From NCBI GenBank assembly GCA_020850915.1, contig JADZDV010000249.1, positions 1 through 7,257 of the forward strand: a stretch of DNA of 7,257 bases, in the 5' to 3' direction. This DNA comes from Chloroflexota bacterium (GTDB lineage Bacteria; Chloroflexota; UBA6077; JADZDV01). Shown in pieces: positions 1-5,767 of the stretch (the first letter of the stretch is position 1; every line of letters starts with the position of its first letter). The notes beneath the pieces were generated by a model that was not told where the DNA came from, did no database searches, and worked only from the letters and a program-made list of their open reading frames with translations. The translations under genes and the position numbers were made by a program.

Positions 1-251
1 ACGATCTTCACGGCACGGCTCCCGGGAATATGCGCGGCGCCCACAGCGCGGCGACCCGCGTCTCTCCACGCTAGCGTACGCCACATGCGCCCGGCTACGT
101 CGGCACCCCGCGCGTGCTCTCGCCCGAGCCTCCCCTCGTACCGCTCAGCCCCAGGCTGCTGGCCCCCCTCGATCTCCATCAAGGCCTGACTCAGCCCTCG
201 CACTCCCTCCCGCGAGAGGTCCACGTCCCTCTCTTGCTCTGCCGTGCGCAC
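1..251 (-). pseudogene. Probable IS256-family (Mutator-like) transposase, 5' remnant
   Basis: Read on the minus strand from a GTG at 251, one frame stays open to the window edge (about 83 residues). Its start resembles the N-terminus of IS256-family DDE transposases: DVDLSREGVRGLSQALMEIE, then GAERYEG, against the family pattern DLLREGVR-LAQALMEAEV followed by GAERYER. Beyond GAERYEG this frame no longer looks like the family. The expected next part (a WDTRVG...IP-LR-GSYFP block) is faintly visible in another frame at about 20-66, as ETRVAALWAPRIFPG, and that frame has stops, for example at 95-97. This suggests a frameshifted, decaying copy. An in-frame stop lies at 276-278 just upstream, so the reading frame starts within the interval given. 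The rest of the element would lie left of the window. Family assignment is from memory of the motif, not from a search. A chance open frame in GC-rich DNA is the alternative. Confidence 0.5.
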
Positions 252-273
252 CAGCCCCCCTTGCCTGGTTGAC

Positions 274-298
274 GTTCAACACCTCTTCCCGGACAGTC
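274..298 (-). repeat. Candidate left terminal inverted repeat of the IS256-like remnant
   Basis: On the minus strand this stretch begins GACTGTCCGGGAAGAGGTGT and lies about 25-47 bases upstream of the transposase-like GTG, where an IS256-family end would be expected. Its general look (GTCCG, A-rich, then GTGT) is like ends of that family. The matching right end is outside the window, so it cannot be confirmed. A 13-bp near-palindrome, GTTGACGTTCAAC (268-280), overlaps its inner edge. Confidence 0.25.
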
Positions 299-381
299 GA
301 GAGACATGCTCGGACGACGAACCTGCATCGTAGGGAAGGAGCGTGGCGGCTTCTCGCGGCGCGGTCAGGCAGACGCGGAGG

Positions 382-1407
382 TCAGGCGCTGGCCGCTCCG
401 TGCTCGGCCAGGCGGCCGGCGTACTCCGCCGCCAGTCGGATGGACTCCGACATGCCGACCGCGCTAGCGATGCCCTGGCCGGCGATGTCGAAGGCCGTAC
501 CGTGGTCCACCGAGGCCCGCACGAACGGCAGACCGGACGTAATCGAGATGGTGCGCTCGAAGTCGTACGTCTTGGCCGCGATGTGCCCCTGGTCGTGGTG
601 AAGCGAGAGCACCGCGTCGTAGCGCCCCTGGAGGCACTGATGGAACACCGCGTCGGCGGGGATGGGGCCGTAGGCGTCCACGCCTTCGGCGCGCGCGCGC
701 TCGACGCCCGGGCGGATCTGGGTGATCTCCTCATCGCCGAAGAGGCCGTTCTCGCCGGCGTGCGGGTTCAGCGCGGCCACGCCAAAGCGCGCGCGCGGCG
801 TCCCAAAGCTGGCCATCGCCGCGTGCGCCTTGCAGAGCGTCGACGCGACATTCTGGGCGGTCACTTCATCGCAGGCGCGGCGCATCGACATGTGGCGCGC
901 CATGAAGAAGATGACGAGCCGCCGCGCCACGAACATCGTCAGCACGTCCGGGCTGTTGGTGAGCTCCTTGAGCATGCTGGTGTGGTCGATGAACGGCACG
1001 CCGCCCGCCTGGAGCGCCTCCTTGTTGATCGGCGCCGTCGCCAGGGCGTCCAGCTCCCCTACGAGCGCGAGGTCGATCGCGCAACGGATGAACTCGAACG
1101 CCGCTCGACCGGCCTCCTCCTGGACTCTCCCCCACGCCAGCTCGCTCAGCTCGGGTCGATCGAGATCGACGAGATCGATCGTTCCACGCTGGAACAGTCC
1201 GTCCGCGGGACGCTCGACGGTGTGCAGCCTTGCCCGGGAGCCGACGACGCCGGCTGCGCGCCGCAGCGCGCTGCTGGCGCCCAGGACGACCGGGCGAGCG
1301 ACTTCGTACAGCGCGGCGTCCTCGAGCGCACGCAGCACGATCTCCGGGCCGACCCCGGCGGGATCCCCGATGGTGACGCCGACGAGCGGCCGCTGGTCCG
1401 TGGTCAT
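382..1407 (-). CDS. pdxA: PdxA-family 4-phosphate dehydrogenase (PdxA or PdxA2 type), 341 aa
   Basis: A cytoplasmic NAD-dependent, metal-dependent dehydrogenase. Classical PdxA oxidises 4-phosphohydroxy-L-threonine in the DXP-dependent pyridoxal phosphate pathway; the PdxA2 branch instead acts on D-threonate or D-erythronate 4-phosphate. The protein opens with the family motif GDPAGVGPE (residues 14-22), has HT at 142-143 for substrate phosphate binding, and has all three metal histidines: H172 in ARHMS, H216 in NPHAGE and H271 in HHDQG. GLPF and VDHGTAFDIAG follow near the C-terminus. Length fits the family (E. coli PdxA is 329 aa). I chose the ATG at 1407 because the conserved domain starts within a few residues of it. 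An in-frame ATG at 1452 would add 15 unconserved residues and would overlap the likely promoter. The HHDQGHIAAKTYDFERT segment looks more like PdxA2 than E. coli PdxA, but no DUF1537 kinase partner is in the window, so the substrate is open. Confidence 0.94.
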   Translation of the reverse strand: MTTDQRPLVGVTIGDPAGVGPEIVLRALEDAALYEVARPVVLGASSALRRAAGVVGSRARLHTVERPADGLFQRGTIDLVDLDRPELSELAWGRVQEEAGRAAFEFIRCAIDLALVGELDALATAPINKEALQAGGVPFIDHTSMLKELTNSPDVLTMFVARRLVIFFMARHMSMRRACDEVTAQNVASTLCKAHAAMASFGTPRARFGVAALNPHAGENGLFGDEEITQIRPGVERARAEGVDAYGPIPADAVFHQCLQGRYDAVLSLHHDQGHIAAKTYDFERTISITSGLPFVRASVDHGTAFDIAGQGIASAVGMSESIRLAAEYAGRLAEHGAASA

Positions 1408-1414
1408 CGCGCCG

Positions 1415-1420
1415 ATTATA
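1415..1420 (-). promoter_or_regulatory. Perfect TATAAT -10 box for pdxA; probable leaderless transcript
   Basis: The minus strand reads TATAAT, then seven bases, then the pdxA ATG. A start site at the usual 6-8 bases after a -10 box falls on or next to the A of the ATG, leaving no room for a ribosome binding site. No good -35 box is visible 16-18 bases upstream. On the plus strand the same AT-rich island reads TATACT (1417-1422), a possible -10 for the divergent cyclase gene, so this spot may be a compact bidirectional promoter. Confidence 0.45.
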
Positions 1421-1566
1421 CTGTGGCCTCCTGCTGCCGCGGCGTGCGACATCGACTCCGTATCTGTCCGTCCCCAGGGATGCTCGGCCTACGTTATCCG
1501 TTACGCGAGTGGGATCGAACGCTCGAGTACGGGCCGCGGAGTACGAGCAGCACTGTGCGAGTGGAG

Positions 1567-3285
1567 ATGGCGAGTCGGCGGCTAACGCAAGCCTCCGGTG
1601 GTGAGGCGCTCACCGCCATCGGCGCCCCGGCGATCGCGTCGGCGAGGCGACTGCCGATTGAGCCCGGCCGCCTCGATCGCGAACGTCTGGTGGGGCTGCT
1701 GGAAGCCGCTCTGCACCTGGCGGAGGCCGACGGCGTCGAGGCCGTCGCGGAGCGCGCGGTGGCGCTGGCGCGGCTCATCGACGAGGCTGACGGCAGCCAG
1801 CTCTGGCAACGCAACTCGAGCGGAGACCGTCCGCGGCTGCTCGCCGGCCACCCAGCCGACGAGCCGGTGGGCGAGCCGCCCGCGGGCGACCCCCTGGAAG
1901 CGGTGTTCAGCCGCGGGGAGCTGGTGGAAGTCGAGCAGCTCGCCACGGCGCCGACCGGCGCCGCCGATGGGTACCGCGCCGCCGGGTTCGCATCGCTGCT
2001 GGCGCTGCCTCTGGACGTGGACCGCGACGCGGCCTTCGCGCTCGTCCTGCTCCGACGGCAGGCGGGTCGCTTTCCCGAGCAGGACCGGCTGGCGCTGCCG
2101 TTGCTCGGCCAGGCCGTCGCGGCGGCGCTGCGGCGCGAGCGGGCTCTCATCCGACTCGGCCGGCGGCTGGCCCAGGCCGAGGAGCGACAGCGGGAGCTGG
2201 GAGAACAGCTCGAGGCCTCCGCGCAGACGCATCAGCAGCAGCTCCAGCAGTATGCCGCCGACTTCCGCCGCACGTATCAGGAGTCGCGCCAGCGCCTGCG
2301 TCAGATGGAGGCGCTCTACGAGCTGAACACCCTGCTGGGCTCGACGTTCGATCCCAACGAGGTGCTCGATCTCACCGTCGACTTCATCGGCCGGCTCGTC
2401 CCGCACGACGGCGCCGCGATCTATCTGTGTGACGACGCCGGGATCCCGCGGCGAATGGCGAGCACGGTCGTCGGAAAGGTGCGAGAGCTGCCCAGCCGCG
2501 TTGTAGCCGGCCGCGGCCCGATCGGTCGCGGTCTGCGGGACGACCGGTTCGTCCAGGAGCGCTCCCGGCAGCGCGGCAGCGCGGAGCGTGGCCGGTGGGT
2601 GTGCTGCTTGCCGATGCACAGCGCCGGGCGGAGCGCCGGGATCCTGGTGCTGCTCCGGGATGCTGACAGCCTGGACGAGGACCAGCAGCGAGTCTTCGAG
2701 CTCGTTGGCGCCTCGGCGGCCATGGCGCTCCAGAACGCGCGCCTCGTGACGACCGATCCGCTGACCGGTCTGTACAATCGGCGGTTCTTCGAGCGAGCGC
2801 TCGGCGTGGAGATCGAGCGCGCCAGACGGACCCAGCGGCCGCTCGGCTTGATCACGGTGGACATCGATCATTTCAAACGGTTCAACGAGACGTACGGCCA
2901 TCCCGCGGCGGACGACGTGCTGCGCCTGGTCGCCCGGACCATCGAGCGCCAGCTCCGGCGCGGCGACATCGTGGCGAGAGTGGGAGGCGAGGAGTTCTCG
3001 GCGATCCTGCCAGAACAGAACCTGGAGGCGGTCCGGGTGGTGGCTGAGCGCGTTCGCCAGGCCGTGGAGCGAGCCGAACCGACCATCTGGGAGGGACAGC
3101 GGCTGGCGTCCGTCCGGGTCAGCGTTGGGGGCGCGGCGACGCGGCAGGATCTCTCCGCCAGCGTGTTGATCGGCCAGGCGGACCGGGCGCTGCGTCAGGC
3201 CAAGCGCCAGGGTAGGAATCGCGTGTGTATCGCCGGGGCCGAGTCCTTCGACGAGCTCGACCGCGAACAGGGCAAGAGGGTGTGA
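1567..3285 (+). CDS. Diguanylate cyclase, GAF-coiled coil-GAF-GGDEF, 572 aa
   Basis: Predicted to make the second messenger c-di-GMP from two GTP. An N-terminal GAF-like sensor region lies at about 40-190, a Gln/Glu/Arg-rich coiled coil at about 190-255, a second GAF domain at about 255-392 and a GGDEF domain at about 395-555. There is no membrane segment or signal peptide, so it should act in the cytosol. The catalytic domain looks active: TDPLTGLYNRRFF at 396-408, DIDHFKRFN at 432-440 with metal-ligand D432, and the signature GGEEF at 473-477. RRGD at 464-467 supplies the RxxD inhibitory site, so product feedback is expected. The usual G before D449 is A448. The start is uncertain. ATG 1567 has GGAG directly against it, with no spacer, and an in-frame ATG at 1480 is possible. 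The frame is open much further upstream only because it runs antisense through pdxA. What the GAF domains bind cannot be told from the sequence. Confidence 0.93.
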   Translation: MASRRLTQASGGEALTAIGAPAIASARRLPIEPGRLDRERLVGLLEAALHLAEADGVEAVAERAVALARLIDEADGSQLWQRNSSGDRPRLLAGHPADEPVGEPPAGDPLEAVFSRGELVEVEQLATAPTGAADGYRAAGFASLLALPLDVDRDAAFALVLLRRQAGRFPEQDRLALPLLGQAVAAALRRERALIRLGRRLAQAEERQRELGEQLEASAQTHQQQLQQYAADFRRTYQESRQRLRQMEALYELNTLLGSTFDPNEVLDLTVDFIGRLVPHDGAAIYLCDDAGIPRRMASTVVGKVRELPSRVVAGRGPIGRGLRDDRFVQERSRQRGSAERGRWVCCLPMHSAGRSAGILVLLRDADSLDEDQQRVFELVGASAAMALQNARLVTTDPLTGLYNRRFFERALGVEIERARRTQRPLGLITVDIDHFKRFNETYGHPAADDVLRLVARTIERQLRRGDIVARVGGEEFSAILPEQNLEAVRVVAERVRQAVERAEPTIWEGQRLASVRVSVGGAATRQDLSASVLIGQADRALRQAKRQGRNRVCIAGAESFDELDREQGKRV

Positions 3286-3440
3286 TCCGGATGGTTGTCT
3301 TGCACGTAGGCACAGAGAAGACGTCACTCTCAGGTAGGAGACAGGCAATGGTGGCGCGGCATTGCGTGACTGACCAGCCCGCTCCATGCGGGGCCGCTGG
3401 AGGCGTGGAGTCCAGGTCAGGCGCCGCGGAGCTGGGCCAT

Positions 3441-3444
3441 GGAG
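3441..3444 (+). promoter_or_regulatory. Ribosome binding site deciding the response-regulator start
   Basis: GGAG followed by five bases and then a GTG at 3450. This is the only start in the frame with both a ribosome binding site and a fit to the beginning of the receiver fold. In-frame ATGs further upstream (for example 3349) would add residues with no domain character. Confidence 0.6.
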
Positions 3445-3449
3445 ACAGA

Positions 3450-3815
3450 GTGAAACATACCGTGCTGCTCGCGGATGACGATCCAGGGCTGCGCCGGCTC
3501 GTCGCGACCACTCTTGGGACCGACGATTTCGATCTGCTCCACGCTGCTGATGGCGACGAGACGCTCACCATGGCACGCTCGCATCATCCGGACATCGTCT
3601 TGCTGGACATCAACATGCCAAAGCGGAACGGCCTGGACGTCTGCCGGATCCTGAAGAACGATCCCGCGATGTCCGACATCAGGATCGTGATGCTCACGGC
3701 GAGCGGCACGGAGGTGGATCGCAAGCGCGCGCTCGAGGTCTCGGCGGACGACTACTTCATCAAGCCGTTCAGCCCGGTGGCGCTCCTGAACAAGATCTAC
3801 GCGCTGCTGAGCTAG
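3450..3815 (+). CDS. Stand-alone receiver-domain response regulator (CheY-like), 121 aa
   Basis: A single phospho-receiver domain with no output domain. It probably relays a phosphate signal through protein contacts, like CheY or DivK. Starting at GTG 3450, the acidic cluster DDD is at 9-11, the phospho-acceptor is D53 in LLDINMP, the switch threonine is T83 in MLTAS and the conserved lysine is K105 in IKPF. All key residues are present, so it should be phosphorylated normally. The total length matches one receiver domain. It lies 164 bases after the diguanylate cyclase on the same strand, and no clear terminator or strong promoter is visible between them, so co-transcription is possible. A functional link to c-di-GMP output is therefore reasonable but inferred. 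No histidine kinase is in the window to phosphorylate it. Confidence 0.93.
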   Translation: MKHTVLLADDDPGLRRLVATTLGTDDFDLLHAADGDETLTMARSHHPDIVLLDINMPKRNGLDVCRILKNDPAMSDIRIVMLTASGTEVDRKRALEVSADDYFIKPFSPVALLNKIYALLS

Positions 3816-3899
3816 CGCCGCTCGCGGCCAGGCCGCTATCTTCCCAGGCCCGACCGGTGGCACAGCTCCGCCGACGGTGCCGCCAGGCGCGTATCGCTG

Positions 3900-4064
3900 T
3901 CACGTGCTGCCGAGACGGCCGGAAAACGTTGCCAGGGTGCTCCGCACCGGCGCGACCAGCACCGCCCCCGGCAGCTCGGACAGCGCGTCGCGCCGGTGGC
4001 CCAGACTCTGGTACAGCTCCTGCCGAAAGGTCTGCAGCGTGTGGTGGGCGGAGACGGTGTCCAT
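3900..4064 (-). pseudogene. Short fragment resembling an IS701-type transposase N-terminus
   Basis: A minus-strand frame of 54 codons starts at ATG 4064 and stops at 3900-3902. Its middle, TLQTFRQELYQSL followed by HRRDALSEL and AVLVAPVRS, resembles the opening of IS701-like DDE transposases of high-GC bacteria, whose N-termini run roughly FR--LY-CL-RRADALFEL-DALL---GPV-SL. Such transposases are several hundred residues long, so only a stump is left. After the stop I could not follow the family pattern in any frame. It sits in the otherwise gene-free gap between the response regulator and the convergent binding-protein gene. The assignment rests on memory of the family pattern; a chance frame or a small unrelated protein remains possible. 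Confidence 0.38.
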
Positions 4065-4149
4065 ACCCCGCCTGCCGCGCGCTCCGCGCCACGTCGCCCT
4101 TCCTTTCGTCCCCGGCCCCTCCCTGCTCCAGCTTGTCCAGACTCAAGTC

Positions 4150-4189
4150 AGGATGACAGGGAGCCGTCCAGGACGACAGGGAGCAGCAG
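4150..4189. repeat. Two tandem 20-bp units
   Basis: AGGATGACAGGGAGC (4150-4164) is repeated as AGGACGACAGGGAGC (4170-4184), a 15-base match with one difference at a period of exactly 20 bases. The last five bases of each unit differ (cgtcc versus agcag). It is probably a small slippage duplication in non-coding DNA next to the transposase remnant. Confidence 0.6.
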
Positions 4190-4259
4190 GGGGTCAGATG
4201 GGCGTGTGGCCTGACCGCGCGCGCCGCTCGTTCCTCTCTCGGGTGACAGACGGCGCACC

Positions 4260-5543
4260 CTACAGCGGCTTGAGGTCGGAGAAGAACTCCGGGTGCTGCT
4301 TGCTGACGATCTCCAACAGGGCCCTGTCGGCGCCTTCGTCAAAGGGGACCATCTGCTTGAGAGTGCCGCGATCCACGAGGGCGCGGACCTCGGCTTCCCA
4401 GCCCTTCTCGACGGTGGGAGCCATGCGTGTGTCGATGGCGATGTGGCCGAGCGCCTTGCGGAGAATCGGCACCTCGACGCCGCTGATCCAGCGCGCGGCG
4501 ATGGTTGAGGACTCATCCGGCTGGACCCGCATGAACTGGGTCGCTTCAGCCATGGCGGCGCTGAAGCGCTCCGCCAGGGGGCGGTTCTTCGCCAGCCAGT
4601 CCTCCATCACCGCCACGATCGGCCGCTGAGCCAGCAGGCCGCCGCCCCGCGAGACGACCACACTGCCCGGCAGCTTGGCGAGGAACAGCTCGGGGTACGG
4701 CTCGGAGCCAACGCCCGCGTCCACGCTGCCGCCCTGGAGCGCCGCGAGGATGTTCGGCGGCTGCACCGCGAGCATCTCGACCTTGTTCTCGGGAATCCCA
4801 GCCTTCTGCAGGGCCGCCTTTAAATAGAAGTCCGGCGCCACGCCGGGCGTGGTGGCGACCTTCTTGCCGACGAGGTCCTGGACGGTCTTGATACCGGACG
4901 GGCCGGTCGCCACGATCGCGACCTGGTTGTCCGGGAACAGCACCGTGGCGCTGCTGCAGAGCAGGGTGATCGCCTTGGCCTTGATCCCCTGCGTCCGCGC
5001 CGTGGCGAGGGCGCCGATGCCCGTGTTGCCAGCCTGGGCCTCGCCGGTCTGGATCGCCTTGAGCGCCTCGCCGCCGGAGTTGAGCACCGAGAGCTTCGCG
5101 TCGATCCCCTGCTTGAGGAAGAAGCCTTTCTCGAGCGCGATCGGCTCGGCGATGTTCTGGATGTTGCTGACGATCGCCACGGTCATCGTCGTGGGAGGGC
5201 CGCTGAACGCCGGCGCCGCCTGAGCGGCCGGGGACGCGGCAGGAGCGGCCGCGGCGGGCGAAGCGGCCGCGGCTGCCGCCGGCGACGCCGCTGGCGCAGC
5301 GGCCGCGGGCGAGGCGGCGGGGGCCGCGGGGGCCGCTGGAGCGGCAGGCGCTGCCGGCGCTGCCGGCGCGGCAGGCTTGGCCGGCGCCGTGGTGGGCGCC
5401 TCGGGCGCCTTGGGCGCCGGCGTGGATTGGCCACAGGCTGCCAGAACGGCCGCCGCTGTGGGCACGAGTCCAAGCGCCGCCGTGCGCCAGAGCAGCTGGC
5501 GGCGCGTCAACCGTCGATCGATGGGGGTGTTCGCCTCTGGCAT
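4260..5543 (-). CDS. Tat-exported lipoprotein, NitT/TauT-type (SsuA/NMT1-like) ABC substrate-binding protein, 427 aa
   Basis: Predicted solute-binding component of an ABC importer of the nitrate/sulfonate/taurine/thiamine-precursor group, lipid-anchored outside the membrane. The N-terminus has a twin-arginine motif (TRRQLL, residues 13-18), a hydrophobic stretch at 21-36 and a lipobox LAAC ending at C37. Residues 42-113 are an unusually long Ala/Pro/Ser linker of PAAPAAP- and ASPAAAA-type repeats. The binding domain follows from about 118: TVAIVSN, IALEKGFF (135-142), a GNTGIGALATA segment near 172 and LVGKKVATTPG near 224-234, all typical of the family. The ligand cannot be deduced. The ATG at 5543 is right because the signal peptide starts just after it, although the ribosome binding site is weak. 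No permease or ATPase gene follows in the window, and an IS66 element lies just upstream, so the transporter may be encoded elsewhere or may have been split by insertion. Confidence 0.92.
   Translation of the reverse strand: MPEANTPIDRRLTRRQLLWRTAALGLVPTAAAVLAACGQSTPAPKAPEAPTTAPAKPAAPAAPAAPAAPAAPAAPAASPAAAAPAASPAAAAAASPAAAAPAASPAAQAAPAFSGPPTTMTVAIVSNIQNIAEPIALEKGFFLKQGIDAKLSVLNSGGEALKAIQTGEAQAGNTGIGALATARTQGIKAKAITLLCSSATVLFPDNQVAIVATGPSGIKTVQDLVGKKVATTPGVAPDFYLKAALQKAGIPENKVEMLAVQPPNILAALQGGSVDAGVGSEPYPELFLAKLPGSVVVSRGGGLLAQRPIVAVMEDWLAKNRPLAERFSAAMAEATQFMRVQPDESSTIAARWISGVEVPILRKALGHIAIDTRMAPTVEKGWEAEVRALVDRGTLKQMVPFDEGADRALLEIVSKQHPEFFSDLKPL
5205..5420 (-). repeat. GC-rich repetitive stretch encoding the Ala/Pro linker
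   Basis: Degenerate repeats of gcggc/gccgg-type triplets and hexamers encode about 72 residues made almost only of Ala, Pro and Ser, between the lipobox and the binding domain. The block is in frame with the gene. It probably acts as a flexible tether through the cell envelope, and its length is likely to vary between strains by slippage. Confidence 0.75.
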
Positions 5544-5571
5544 GGTGCACCGCCGGTCCGTTGCTCGGGCA

Positions 5572-5591
5572 GCGCTGCATTAGCGCAGCGC
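5572..5591 (-). other. Hairpin in the binding-protein leader, near the ATG
   Basis: GCGCTGC (5572-5578) and GCAGCGC (5585-5591) form a perfect 7-bp stem with a 6-base loop, about 30 bases before the start codon. It lies inside the predicted 5' untranslated region. A regulatory role is only a guess. Confidence 0.4.
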
Positions 5592-5604
5592 CGTCCGGCT
5601 CCTC

Positions 5605-5620
5605 CGACCCCCGCGGGTCG
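5605..5620 (-). other. Second leader hairpin, near the transcription start
   Basis: CGACCC (5605-5610) and GGGTCG (5615-5620) form a 6-bp stem with a 4-base loop, about ten bases after the predicted transcription start. Between the two hairpins lies GGAGGA on the minus strand (5600-5605, overlapping the stem edge), a strong Shine-Dalgarno-like sequence but about 57 bases from the gene's ATG. Confidence 0.4.
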
Positions 5621-5635
5621 TCCGTCTGTCACGGC

Positions 5636-5664
5636 AGGGTACGAGGTTGGAGGGCCGGTGTCAA
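5636..5664 (-). promoter_or_regulatory. Predicted sigma-70-type promoter of the binding-protein gene
   Basis: On the minus strand a perfect -35 box TTGACA (5659-5664) is followed after exactly 17 bases by TACCCT (5636-5641), which keeps only the T, A and final T of the -10 consensus. A start near 5629 would give a leader of about 85 bases. The -35 box lies only 16 bases from the left end of the IS66 element. Confidence 0.5.
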
Positions 5665-5680
5665 TGAAAAGGACGTCCCG

Positions 5681-5706
5681 GTAGGGATTCAGAGTTCGGG
5701 TGCGGT
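5681..5706. repeat. Left terminal inverted repeat of the IS66-family element
   Basis: Aligned with the reverse complement of 7232-7257, 19 of 26 positions match without gaps, including TTCAGA and GGTG. Five of the seven differences are transitions. Confidence 0.75.
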
Positions 5707-5767
5707 CGTGATGGGGTTGTGATGGGCAGGCCGTGTGAGGGGCCGGCGAGGGCGGTACGCTAGGAGC

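Larger units (their letters stand above)
3816..4259. other. Convergent intergenic region, 444 bases, no intact gene
   Basis: This lies between the stops of the response regulator (plus) and the binding protein (minus). It holds the transposase-like fragment (3900-4064) and a 20-bp tandem repeat (4150-4189). Longer open frames on both strands are Arg/Pro/Ala/Ser-rich and look like GC-driven chance. I see no terminator with a clear T run for either gene, no tRNA and no CRISPR-type repeats. Confidence 0.6.

Noticed and set aside
343..1566. An open plus-strand frame extends the cyclase upstream by about 400 residues
   Set aside because: It runs antisense through pdxA, whose family motifs are unmistakable, and the extension is Arg/Ala/Gly-rich without domain character. 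It reflects the third-position GC bias of pdxA.
1582..3387. Long minus-strand open frame (about 600 codons) opposite the cyclase
   Set aside because: The opposite strand encodes a full GAF/GGDEF protein with intact motifs. The antisense frame has no recognisable domain and is a GC-bias shadow.
3374..3400. Imperfect hairpin CCAGC...GCTGG between the cyclase and receiver genes
   Set aside because: It needs a 4-base bulge and is not followed by a T run, so it is not a convincing terminator or attenuator.
3824..3836. Small GCGGC/GCCGC hairpin just after the response-regulator stop
   Set aside because: A 5-bp stem with a 3-base loop and no T run; expected by chance at this GC content.
4241..4260. 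GGGTG...CACCC inverted repeat at the binding-protein stop codon
   Set aside because: Five pairs with a 10-base loop, overlapping the stop and lacking a T run; too weak to call a terminator.
5205..5420. Repetitive GC-rich block considered as a CRISPR-like or structural repeat array
   Set aside because: The repeats are short, irregular and in frame with the Ala/Pro linker of a lipoprotein; there are no spacers of constant length.
4546..5580. Alternative minus-strand frame starting at 5580 with GGAGGA upstream
   Set aside because: It overlaps the binding-protein gene in another frame, has Arg/Gly-rich composition with no domain, and its GGAGGA is about 19 bases from the ATG.
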